Assembly: GCF_900250115.1 (NCBI RefSeq)
Contig: NZ_LT984803.1
Location: 1,577,583 to 1,641,582, forward strand
Reading direction: 5' to 3'
Length of the DNA stretch: 64,000 nt
Origin: Cupriavidus taiwanensis
GTDB lineage: Bacteria; Pseudomonadota; Gammaproteobacteria; Burkholderiales; Burkholderiaceae
Shown: in pieces, positions 53,381 through 64,000 of the stretch
Layout: every line of letters starts with the position of its first letter
Numbering within the stretch: position 1 is the first letter of the stretch
Translations under genes and position numbers: made by a program
The notes under the pieces: model-generated
Told to the model about the DNA's origin: nothing
The model's database searches: none
The model's input: only the letters and a program-made list of their open reading frames with translations

Positions 53381-56161
53381 CTAGCCCGCGATCAGCTTGA
53401 GGCCCGCCGGCAGGGCCTCGCCGAACACCCGTCCCTCGTCCGCGGCATCGAGCGCCACCACCTCGCGCACCATCGCGATCCAGCCCGGCGGCGCGTTGGC
53501 GGCTTCCAGCCGGCGCACCACCTCCGCGCGTCGTTCGTCGGGCAGGTCACGGGTGCGGTCGCCGGTCATGCGCGCGATCTGCACCGCGGCGAACGCGGCC
53601 GGTTCGACCTTTTTCCAGTCGAGCGCCAGGATGGCGTCCAGCCACTGGCCGGCGGTGTCGGCCGGCACCACGCTGTGGGCGCTGCCGTAGAACGGCATGC
53701 GCGCGCCGATGCGGCCCACCGCCCACCAGCCCTGGCTGTTCTCGGACGGCTTGCGCAGCCGGGTCAGCAACCAAGCGGCCAGCTCGGTCTTGGCGTCGAC
53801 GGGCAGGCGCTCGAGCGAGCCGGCCAGCCGCACCATGTCGGCATAGCCGCCACGGGTGGGCCCGGCCGGTTTCCTGAAGTGCGCGCTGCCCGGCGGCTGC
53901 AGGGTGAAGGCCATGTCTTCGAGCAGGCGCAGCTGCGCGCTTTCGTCCAGCCCGCCGGCGGCGCGCCGCCACAGCGTCCACCATTCCGACCAGTTCTGGC
54001 TTTCGTTGACGTACTGGATGCCCTGGTCGTACTGCGACCAGAGCTGCGCGACGCGCCATTCGTCGAGCGGGTAGCCGAAGCCGGGGCGCACGCAATAGCC
54101 GGCCAGGTTCAGCCACAGGCGCTCATGGTCCGCCGTGCGGCGGCGGCGCCTGGCGCGCTCCCACAAGGCGCCGAACAGCTCGCGCAGCAGCGCGCTGTCC
54201 CACTGCTCGCGCGCGCCCAGGATCTGCTCCAGCTGCGCGCGCAGGCGCTTGACCTCCTTCGGCCCGACCTCCTGCGAGCGCGCGCCGAAGGTGCGGTCGA
54301 TCAGTTCCAGCGCCTGCGGCAGCGACGGGTGGGCGGTCGGCGCCGGGGGGGCCGCCGCGGCGTCGTTGCCGCGCAGCTGGAACTCGAGGCGCCAGCGCTG
54401 CGCGGCATCGCCGGTGTTGATGCAGTGGACTTCGAGCGTGCCGACCTCGGTCAGCGACGTGGTGATCTGCACCGGCGTTTCGCGCGGGCCGCCGGCGCCG
54501 CGCGTCGGCACCACGGTGGCGATCGGGGGCAGGCGCACGAAATCGCCGCCGGACAGGTCGGTCAGCGCGCCCGGCTGGTAGGGTGTCTCGGCCACCGACG
54601 AGACCAGGTGGAACTGCACCGGGTGGCCCAGGCGCAAGGCGAAGGTGCGGTCGCTGAGATGGATCTCGTGGCCTTCCTCGGTGCCGCGCGGCAGCAGGCA
54701 GATGCCTTGCCGGCCCGCGGCGCCGTCGTCCAGCACCAGGAAATAGCTGCGCGCCGAGCCGCCGCCGATGCGCGGCGCCTGGCCGGCGCGGGCGCGCGCA
54801 TACGCGACCGCGCCGCGTGCCACGGCAATGTCGGGATCGGCGTTGTGCAGCACCTGCAGCGGCGCGCCGCGCCAGCCGCCCAGCGTGTCGGCGATGCGCT
54901 CCGCCAGCGCCTGTGCGCGGAACACGCCGCCGTTGAGCAGCAGCGTGTCGGGCACCGGCAGGGCATCGTCCGGCGCGTGCTCCATCCCGAGCGCGGCACG
55001 CGCCTGCGCCGCGTGCTGGCCAAGGAAGGCGGCCACGTGGCGGGTCACGCCCGGGTCGGCGGCATAGGGCAGGCCGAACTCGACGATGGCACCGCGTGCG
55101 CGCCGCGGCCGTTCGCTCGCCGCCACCCTGGGGAAGAAGCCGTCGACCACCCGCTGCTCGACTTCCTGCCGCGTCACCTGCACCGAGCGCGCGCCTCCGA
55201 CCAGCCGGGCGCCCGCGCCGAGCAGCGTCACGTTGACGGCATCGGGCGCGTCCCCGCCCAGCAGTTGTTCCTTGGCGGCGCGGCAGCGCGCCACCAGCTG
55301 TGACAGGCTCGCGGCCGACAGGCGGGGCTGCGCCGGCGCGCCGTCGCCCAGGCGCGCCTCGACCTGGTGCGCCAGCGCCAGGTCCATGTTGTCGCCGCCG
55401 AGCATCAGGTGGTTGCCCACGCCGATGCGGGTCGGTTGCGGCTGCCCGTCCTGCATCGCCACGCGGATCAGCGTGAGGTCGGTGGTGCCGCCGCCGACGT
55501 CGCAGATCAGCACCAGGCGGGTTTGCGCAAGGTCCTGGTCGAGCGTATGGCGATGGTGGTACAGCCAGTCGTAGAGCGCGGCCTGCGGCTCTTCCAGCAG
55601 CCGCAGCGCGGGCAGGCCCGCGAGGCGCGCGGCTTCGAGCGTCAGCGCGCGCGCACCCTCGTCGAACGAGGCCGGCACGGTCAGCACCACGTCCTGCTGT
55701 TCGAGCGGCGCGTCGGGGAAGCGGTGGTTCCAGGCGGCGCACAAGTAGCCGAGATAGCTCGCGCTGGCGACCACCGGCGAAATCTTGTCGAGGTCCTCCT
55801 CGCCGCCCCAGGGCAGGATCGGCGCGGTGCGGTCGACCGAGGCATGCGACAGCCAGCTCTTGGCGCTGGCCACCAGCCGGCCTGGCACCTGCGCCCCCAG
55901 TGTCGCCGCGAGGCGGCCGAACACGGTGCGGCGCGCGGCCGCGCTGGCGGCCGATTGCCAGGGCAGCTGCAGGTCATCGCCATTGAGCTCGCCCGGCGCC
56001 GCGTGGTAGCGCACCGAGGGCAGCAGGGGGCGGGCCGCGACCTCGCCGGGCGCGACCAGCTGGTCGATGTCGAACACGCGGATATCGTCGGAGCCGGCCC
56101 GGGCGTAGGCCACCACCGTGTTGCTGGTGCCGAGGTCGATGCCGACGATGTACTGCTTCAT
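53381..56161 (-). CDS. Hsp70-family protein with C-terminal extension (DUF3731-type)
   Basis: The 926-residue protein begins with an Hsp70 ATPase domain: phosphate-1 IVGIDLGTSNT, hinge LLEEPQAALYDWLY, phosphate-2 LICDVGGGTTDLTLI, and the adenosine-site LLNGGVFRAQALAERI. The usual substrate-binding lid is replaced by a large helical C-terminus (about residues 640-926, tryptophan-rich around NWSEWWTLWRRAAGG), resembling DUF3731. The function is unknown; it is predicted to be a specialised chaperone. An ATG at 56185 overlapping the upstream gene is an alternative start; neither has a clear ribosome site. Confidence 0.88.
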   Translation of the reverse strand: MKQYIVGIDLGTSNTVVAYARAGSDDIRVFDIDQLVAPGEVAARPLLPSVRYHAAPGELNGDDLQLPWQSAASAAARRTVFGRLAATLGAQVPGRLVASAKSWLSHASVDRTAPILPWGGEEDLDKISPVVASASYLGYLCAAWNHRFPDAPLEQQDVVLTVPASFDEGARALTLEAARLAGLPALRLLEEPQAALYDWLYHHRHTLDQDLAQTRLVLICDVGGGTTDLTLIRVAMQDGQPQPTRIGVGNHLMLGGDNMDLALAHQVEARLGDGAPAQPRLSAASLSQLVARCRAAKEQLLGGDAPDAVNVTLLGAGARLVGGARSVQVTRQEVEQRVVDGFFPRVAASERPRRARGAIVEFGLPYAADPGVTRHVAAFLGQHAAQARAALGMEHAPDDALPVPDTLLLNGGVFRAQALAERIADTLGGWRGAPLQVLHNADPDIAVARGAVAYARARAGQAPRIGGGSARSYFLVLDDGAAGRQGICLLPRGTEEGHEIHLSDRTFALRLGHPVQFHLVSSVAETPYQPGALTDLSGGDFVRLPPIATVVPTRGAGGPRETPVQITTSLTEVGTLEVHCINTGDAAQRWRLEFQLRGNDAAAAPPAPTAHPSLPQALELIDRTFGARSQEVGPKEVKRLRAQLEQILGAREQWDSALLRELFGALWERARRRRRTADHERLWLNLAGYCVRPGFGYPLDEWRVAQLWSQYDQGIQYVNESQNWSEWWTLWRRAAGGLDESAQLRLLEDMAFTLQPPGSAHFRKPAGPTRGGYADMVRLAGSLERLPVDAKTELAAWLLTRLRKPSENSQGWWAVGRIGARMPFYGSAHSVVPADTAGQWLDAILALDWKKVEPAAFAAVQIARMTGDRTRDLPDERRAEVVRRLEAANAPPGWIAMVREVVALDAADEGRVFGEALPAGLKLIAG

Positions 56162-56177
56162 CGCCGCTGCCGCGGGC

Positions 56178-58021
<1,844 letters not shown>

Positions 58022-58025
<4 letters not shown>

Positions 58026-58606
58026 AGCTCCACCTCGGCGGGGGCGATCACGCTGGCGTCATGGCGTTCGGCCAGGCGCGGCAGGCGCACTTCCTCGACC
58101 TTCCAGCCGCGATGGCTGATGGCGCCATGGAACGGCGCGCTGCCGACCACGTTGCCGGTCAGGCGGATCGCGCTGGCGTCGAAGCCGTCGGCCAGCGTCA
58201 CGCGGCTGCCCTCGGCTTCCGCGCGCACCGGGCGGATGGTGAAATGCTCGCGCAGCACCGCGCGGCAGCCGTCGTGCACCAGGCGCGCGGCGGCGCCGAT
58301 CTCGGCGTCGGCATAGCGCGCGATGTCTTCCTCGACGAAGTCGACGAAGCGGGCGTCGCGCTGCAGCAGTCCGAGCAGCTGCAGCGCGGCCACCGGGCTG
58401 GCTTCCTTCAGCGCGGGCGCGGGCTCGGCAACCGGCGCGGCAACCGGTGCCGGGGCGGGTACGGTCACCGGCGCCGCCTGCACAGCGGTTTCGCCCTGGC
58501 GCAGGCGCCTGATGCCGGCGGCCAGCTCGCGGTTGCCCAGGATGGCGAAGAACGTGCCCATGGCAAGCGAGAGCCTGCCAAAGAAAGAGAGGTTCGGGTC
58601 AGGCAT
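58022..58606 (-). CDS. DUF2760 domain protein
   Basis: The 194-residue protein has an N-terminal hydrophobic stretch (FFGRLSLAMGTFFAILGNRELA), an Ala/Pro/Val-rich linker (about residues 40-70) and a C-terminal DUF2760 domain (AALQLLGLLQRDARFVDFVEEDIA, EEVRLPRL). DUF2760 is known as a companion of these Hsp70 genes and has no assigned function. The ATG at 58606 is supported by GAGGAG eight bases upstream. It may be the membrane-side partner or cofactor of the two Hsp70 proteins, which is inference. Confidence 0.88.
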
Positions 58607-58643
58607 GGATAACACTCCTCTGTGCGCGGAGGCGGAGGACCGC

Positions 58644-60608
<1,965 letters not shown>

Positions 60609-60936
60609 TGACTGCTGTTTCCTTCGTGCATCGCGTTTCGACGGCAGTGCGCACGAGGGCGCGCGTGATTCCAACCTGCTGTCAAGGCTCGCGTGGGGTT
60701 CGGCGGGGGCGGGGCGGATAACCGTACGCCGCGGCCGTTTGAATAGGGGCCGCATATTCTACAGCCATTGCTGCGTCGCAGCAGGTTCCGGGCCCGGAAT
60801 GCGTGGCGGCTAGTCTGCCGGAATGCGGGGTATTTGCAACAGGATGCGCTGAAAAGCGCGGCAGAAGCCGCTGCCATGGCGGAAAATGCGAGCGCCGGGG
60901 GGTCCAGCCGCCACGCGATGACGGGTAAGTGCCGCC
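60609..60936. promoter_or_regulatory. Upstream region of the sigma factor gene, with candidate promoter and palindrome
   Basis: This 328-bp gap lies between the Lrp gene and rpoD. A minus-strand TAGAAT (60761 down to 60756) is a good -10. Immediately upstream of it is a 15-bp palindrome, TGCTGCG-T-CGCAGCA (60769-60783), which would cover the -35 area. The -35 match itself is poor, as expected if an activator or repressor binds the palindrome. The rest of the gap shows no gene or clear terminator. Confidence 0.45.
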
Positions 60937-61395
60937 TCAGGCATAGTCCAGCGGCAGCGCGGTGGTGTACTTGATCTGCTCCATCGCGAAGCTGGAACTG
61001 ACGTCGGCCAGGTCGGCGCCCTGGATCAGCTTCTTGTAGACGCGGTCGTAGGCGGCGATATCGGGCACCACCACGCGCAGCAGGTAGTCGGTATCGCCCG
61101 CCATGCGATAGAACTCGGTCACTTCCGGGATCGACGACACCAGTCCGTGGAACTGCTTGAGCCATTTCACGTTGTGCTGGCTGGTGCGCACGGAGACGAA
61201 CACGGTGACGCCGGCATTGAGCTTGCCGGCATCGAGCAGCGCCACGCGCTTGCGGATCAGGCCGGCTTCTTCCAGCTTCTGGATGCGGCGCCAGCACGGC
61301 GTCGAGCTCAGGCCGACCCGCTCGCCGATTTCCGCCACCGGCAAGGTGGCGTCTTCCTGCAGCAGGGCGAGGATCTGTTTGTCGTAGCGGTCCAT
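60937..61395 (-). CDS. Lrp/AsnC-family transcriptional regulator
   Basis: The 152-residue protein has a winged helix-turn-helix (residues 4-55: VAEIGERVGLSSTPCWRRIQKL) and a RAM/AsnC ligand domain (VTVFVSVRTSQHNVKWLKQF, MAGDTDYLLRVVVPDI). Such regulators sense amino acids and control their metabolism. It lies 56 bp downstream of the cysteine-dioxygenase-like gene on the same strand, so sulfur amino acid control is a reasonable guess. Confidence 0.94.
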   Translation of the reverse strand: MDRYDKQILALLQEDATLPVAEIGERVGLSSTPCWRRIQKLEEAGLIRKRVALLDAGKLNAGVTVFVSVRTSQHNVKWLKQFHGLVSSIPEVTEFYRMAGDTDYLLRVVVPDIAAYDRVYKKLIQGADLADVSSSFAMEQIKYTTALPLDYA

Positions 61396-61451
61396 GGCGC
61401 GTGGCGGTCAGGGGGACAGGGCGCGCCCGCACCCGGCGCCGGGCGGGGCGG

Positions 61452-62015
61452 CTAGGCCTCGGCGGGCACCAGCAGGTTCACGCCGGTTGCAATATGGTCG
61501 CGGCTGACCCCGTAGAGATGCAGGGAAACCGCGATCTCGTCGCTGCTGTTGCCGAGCGCGTGGATATGCTGCAGGCCGCCCGGCACGCTGAAGGTATCGC
61601 CCGCGCTGCGCGTCACGGTGTTGGCATGGCGCGCGTGCCGGCTGGCGGGGTCCCAGCGGTAGTGCTGCTCGGTCAGCGTGCCGCGCAGCACCCGGTAGGC
61701 GCACCAGGTGCGGTGGCCATGCACCGGGCTGGCCTGGCCCGGGCGCCACACCAGCACCATGGCCGAGAAGCGTTCCAGCGGATCGCCGTAGACCAGGTGC
61801 CGGGTATAGGTGTCGGCCGCGCCCAGCAAGGCGCCCGGCGGCAACGCCGTCAGCAGCGTTTCGGCGTCGGGCAGGTGCTGCGCGATATGGCTGGCAACCA
61901 GGCGCGCGCTGTGGCTGAAGATCTCGGCGAGGTCGAGCGCCAGTTGGTCGAGCGGGGCGGCGGCCAGCCGGCCAGCGGCGAGGGGGGTGGCAGTAACGGG
62001 GGAAGCGGTCGTCAT
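61452..62015 (-). CDS. Cysteine dioxygenase-type cupin (thiol dioxygenase)
   Basis: The 187-residue protein matches type-I cysteine dioxygenases, non-haem iron enzymes that oxidise a thiol to a sulfinate. The 3-His iron site is visible: His99 and His101 in ASPVHGHRTWCAYRVL, and His150 or His152 in GGLQHIHALGN. The substrate may be cysteine or 3-mercaptopropionate. The N-terminal 20 residues are low-complexity, so translation could start slightly later. The Lrp gene downstream may regulate it. Confidence 0.85.
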   Translation of the reverse strand: MTTASPVTATPLAAGRLAAAPLDQLALDLAEIFSHSARLVASHIAQHLPDAETLLTALPPGALLGAADTYTRHLVYGDPLERFSAMVLVWRPGQASPVHGHRTWCAYRVLRGTLTEQHYRWDPASRHARHANTVTRSAGDTFSVPGGLQHIHALGNSSDEIAVSLHLYGVSRDHIATGVNLLVPAEA

Positions 62016-62103
62016 GGCGGGCTGCGTCGGCTTGTTCTTGTCTGTTCATGATATGGAGCCGCGCGAGCACCGGCATGCGATTTTTCCTTCCAGTCACGCC
62101 AGA

Positions 62104-62155
62104 ATTGTAATGCCATTCCCGTAAGTCGAGAATTATTGGAATTTTTTTCTATCGG
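62104..62155 (-). promoter_or_regulatory. AT-rich promoter region of the thiol dioxygenase gene
   Basis: The gap 62016-62215 contains a strongly AT-rich patch at about 62101-62155. On the minus strand a TACAAT hexamer (62109 down to 62104) is a good -10. TCGACT 14 bp upstream is too close for an ideal -35. The flanking A/T-runs would suit Lrp-type binding, which is inference. Confidence 0.4.
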
Positions 62156-62215
62156 ATTGGTGCCGGTGCGATAACGCGCCCGACCGGACGCTGGCGCCGC
62201 CCGGGCGGCGGGGGC

Positions 62216-62980
62216 CTAGCCGCCCTCGTCCTTGGGCCAGAACGTGATCAGGATGTTGGACGGTGCCACGCCGTTGCTGTCGCGCGGCAGCGGGTCCGAG
62301 CGCTGCACCGCGCGCAGCACCGCGTTGTCCCAGCCGGCATTGCCGCTGGATCGGGCAAGCCGCGTCGACAGCAGCGAGCCATCGGGCGCCATGTGCACGG
62401 CGACCACCGCCGCGGGATTGCCTGGCACGTCCTCGTTGAAGATGATGTTGGGCTTGACCCGCTGGCGCACGCGCTCGGCATAGCCCGACGACGGCCGGGC
62501 CGACGATCCTGAGCCGGCCCCGGTGTTGGCGGTGGCGCCGGCTCCGCCCGCCTGCGCGCGCAGGCGGGCCAGTTCGGCCTGGCGCTCGGCATTGCTGGCC
62601 TGGCGCTGCGCTTCCAGGGCCATGCGCTGCGCCTCCTTGCGTGCCGCGTCGGCGCGGGCCTGGCTTTCGCGCTGCCGCGCCTGCTCGGCCTCGCGCTCGG
62701 CCTGCCTGGCCTTGCGCTGCTTTTCCTGCAGCGAGATATCGGCCTCTTCCTCGTGGACCGGCTGGGGCACCGGGGCCGGCTTGACGTCGGGCTCGGGCGT
62801 GATGGCCTCCGGCACGGGCTCCCACAGTTCTGCCGCAACTCCGGTGGGCACGGCGTTGCGCCAGCGCACGCCGTAGTAGAGCAGGGCCCCCAGCAACAGG
62901 TGCATGAGCAGGGCCAGCAGGAAGCAGGGCAGCGTGCGCCGCTCGGGCACGGGCTGGTAGGGATAGGCGACGGTCTGCAT
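62216..62980 (-). CDS. TolA/TonB-like envelope protein
   Basis: The 254-residue protein has an N-terminal membrane anchor (LPCFLLALLMHLLLGALLYYG, about residues 18-38), a proline-rich stretch, a long charged coiled coil (about residues 80-145, rich in Ala, Arg, Gln and Glu) and a C-terminal TonB/TolA domain (YAERVRQRVKPNIIFNEDVP). TolA links the inner-membrane TolQR motor to outer-membrane Pal. No tolQ, tolR or tolB is adjacent, so this may be an additional TolA-like transducer. ATG 63010 is an alternative start. Confidence 0.85.
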   Translation of the reverse strand: MQTVAYPYQPVPERRTLPCFLLALLMHLLLGALLYYGVRWRNAVPTGVAAELWEPVPEAITPEPDVKPAPVPQPVHEEEADISLQEKQRKARQAEREAEQARQRESQARADAARKEAQRMALEAQRQASNAERQAELARLRAQAGGAGATANTGAGSGSSARPSSGYAERVRQRVKPNIIFNEDVPGNPAAVVAVHMAPDGSLLSTRLARSSGNAGWDNAVLRAVQRSDPLPRDSNGVAPSNILITFWPKDEGG

Positions 62981-63107
62981 GGTCCTTGGATGCGGCGGAA
63001 ACCAGGCCATTTCATTCTATGAGGCGCAACCGCATCGACCAAGTGCAGGACGGTACAGGCGGAGCTTGCCGGTGTCTCGCCGAAGGCACGGCAAGGCCGC
63101 GCCGGCT

Positions 63108-63476
63108 TCAGCCTTTAGTGAAGATCTCGAGGAAGTGCTTGCTGGGATCCTCGAAATAGATCCGGCGGCCACCGTCGTCGGTATTGACCTCGCCGGGGCG
63201 GCGCCGGTACGGGTCGGCCCAGTAAGGGAGTTGGTGCGCGCGGACGCGCGCAAGACCGTGATCGAACTCGGCGTCGCTGACCAGGAAGGCATAGTGCTGC
63301 ATGGCGATCTCGCCTTGCGCATCCATGAAGTCGAGGGTCACGCCGTTGTCGAGCGCCACGCCCAGGAAGGGCCCGAACGGCTCGGCCGGGGGGCGGCCCA
63401 GGACCTCGCACAGGAAGTCCGCGGCGACCTGCTTGTCGCGAGAGAAGACGATGGTGTGGTTGAGCTGGATGGCCAT
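63108..63476 (-). CDS. VOC-superfamily (glyoxalase/dioxygenase-fold) protein
   Basis: The 122-residue protein is one vicinal-oxygen-chelate module: LNHTIVFSRDKQVAADFLCE at the start with the first metal-ligand His, and RIYFEDPSKHFLEIFTKG at the end with the conserved Glu. The fold occurs in glyoxalases, dioxygenases and antibiotic-resistance proteins; the substrate is unknown. The ATG at 63476 is supported by GGAGG a few bases upstream. The TetR gene upstream on the same strand (74-bp gap) may regulate it. Confidence 0.87.
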   Translation of the reverse strand: MAIQLNHTIVFSRDKQVAADFLCEVLGRPPAEPFGPFLGVALDNGVTLDFMDAQGEIAMQHYAFLVSDAEFDHGLARVRAHQLPYWADPYRRRPGEVNTDDGGRRIYFEDPSKHFLEIFTKG

Positions 63477-63550
63477 GTCGCTACCTCCGTGCCGGAAACA
63501 ACGCCGCCTCCAGCGTACAAGGATTTTGCGCGTGGCGCCCCGCGCTCGGG

Positions 63551-64000
63551 TCAGGCGCCGTCCAGCTTCCTCAGCGCCGCGCCGACTTCGCCATGGAAGG
63601 CGCGCAGCGCCTCCAGCTCGATATTCGCCGGCTGCAGCGCGGGCCACAGCAAGGCCACCATGCCCGCGGCAGTCTTGTCGATATCGACCTCGCGCTCGCG
63701 CGCGATGGCATCCCACAGGATATGCTCCATCGGCCCGAGGATGGCGGAGCGCAGCAGGCTCAGCGGCAAGTCGGCGCGAATCTCGCCATGTTCGCGGCCG
63801 CGCGCCAGCAGTTCCATCAGCGGCGCCGTATAGCTGCGCTGCAGCGGCACGAACTCCTGCCCCAGGTCCGGCCCCTTGGCCCGGCCTTCCGACAGCACCA
63901 GCGCGCACAGCCCGGTGCCCTGGATCAGGAACAGGCGCAGGTGCGTCTTCACGTAGAACGCCAGCTGCGCCCGGGTGCTCTGGTCGCGCGGCATGCCGCG
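63551..64000 (-). CDS. TetR/AcrR-family regulator (C-terminal part)
   Basis: About 150 C-terminal residues are in the window; the frame is open to the right edge, so the N-terminal helix-turn-helix is outside. The visible helical domain (RAQLAFYVKTHLRLFLIQGT, LLARGREHGEIRADLPLSLL, LGPMEHILWDAIA) is typical of TetR ligand-binding domains. It probably represses the VOC gene downstream or an operon beyond the window. Confidence 0.75.
   Translation of the reverse strand, partial: RGMPRDQSTRAQLAFYVKTHLRLFLIQGTGLCALVLSEGRAKGPDLGQEFVPLQRSYTAPLMELLARGREHGEIRADLPLSLLRSAILGPMEHILWDAIAREREVDIDKTAAGMVALLWPALQPANIELEALRAFHGEVGAALRKLDGA

Overview
The window is high-GC, gene-dense, single-copy bacterial DNA. 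Its gene order and protein types (the mltG–tmk–holB–PilZ–tatD–ankyrin block, YgfZ, FtsK, RpoD, and many LysR/GntR/MocR regulators) point to a betaproteobacterium of the Burkholderiaceae, most likely Cupriavidus or a close relative. That assignment is inference from protein character and gene order; no database search was possible. I see no rRNA, tRNA, CRISPR array, transposase or phage gene.

Layout. 0–1.2 kb: 5' end of an L-threonate-type dehydrogenase and its GntR/FCD regulator (minus strand). 1.3–4.2 kb: a GNAT gene and an NRDE/TANGO2 gene converge on a twelve-copy 8-bp tandem repeat, followed by DUF4936 and ygfZ. 4.3–10.1 kb: a plus-strand core block (mltG, tmk, holB, PilZ, a clear intrinsic terminator, GNAT, tatD, ankyrin protein, DUF1232). 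10.1–16 kb: an orphan EgtB-type enzyme, the divergent azoR/lysR pair, DoxX, a DUF4136 lipoprotein and a REC–EAL protein. 16–19.8 kb: an FtsK with a very long Ala/Pro/Glu-rich linker, and a cupin. 19.9–25.3 kb: a tightly overlapped lysR–flavoprotein–CMD–AhpD-like operon, divergent from a substrate-binding/permease fusion gene. 25.3–33.7 kb: a MocR regulator, DUF2970, a tri-haem cytochrome c with a Tat-exported flavoprotein (spermidine dehydrogenase type), an acyltransferase and two outer-membrane beta-barrel proteins.

33.8–47.3 kb is a plus-strand run: a membrane-anchored formylglycine-generating enzyme, a HAD lipoprotein, a Cys-type sulfatase lipoprotein, a spermidine-synthase-like membrane protein, then MoxR, DUF58, DUF4381, VWA, VWA–TPR and BatD-like genes. 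The last six genes are translationally linked by overlaps or very short gaps. The run pairs a sulfatase and its activating enzyme with a MoxR/VWA chaperone module.

47.3–50 kb holds an AspT-type carrier and a class-II glutamine amidotransferase. 50–64 kb is a minus-strand run. Read in the direction of transcription it holds a partial TetR gene, a VOC protein, a TolA-like protein, a cysteine-dioxygenase-like cupin, an Lrp regulator, an RpoD-type sigma factor, DUF2760, two non-canonical Hsp70 proteins, a secreted isoaspartyl methyltransferase and a second spermidine-synthase-like membrane protein. The sigma factor sits only 37 bp ahead of the DUF2760–Hsp70–Hsp70 genes. This cluster and the sulfatase–MoxR run are the two best candidates for undescribed systems.
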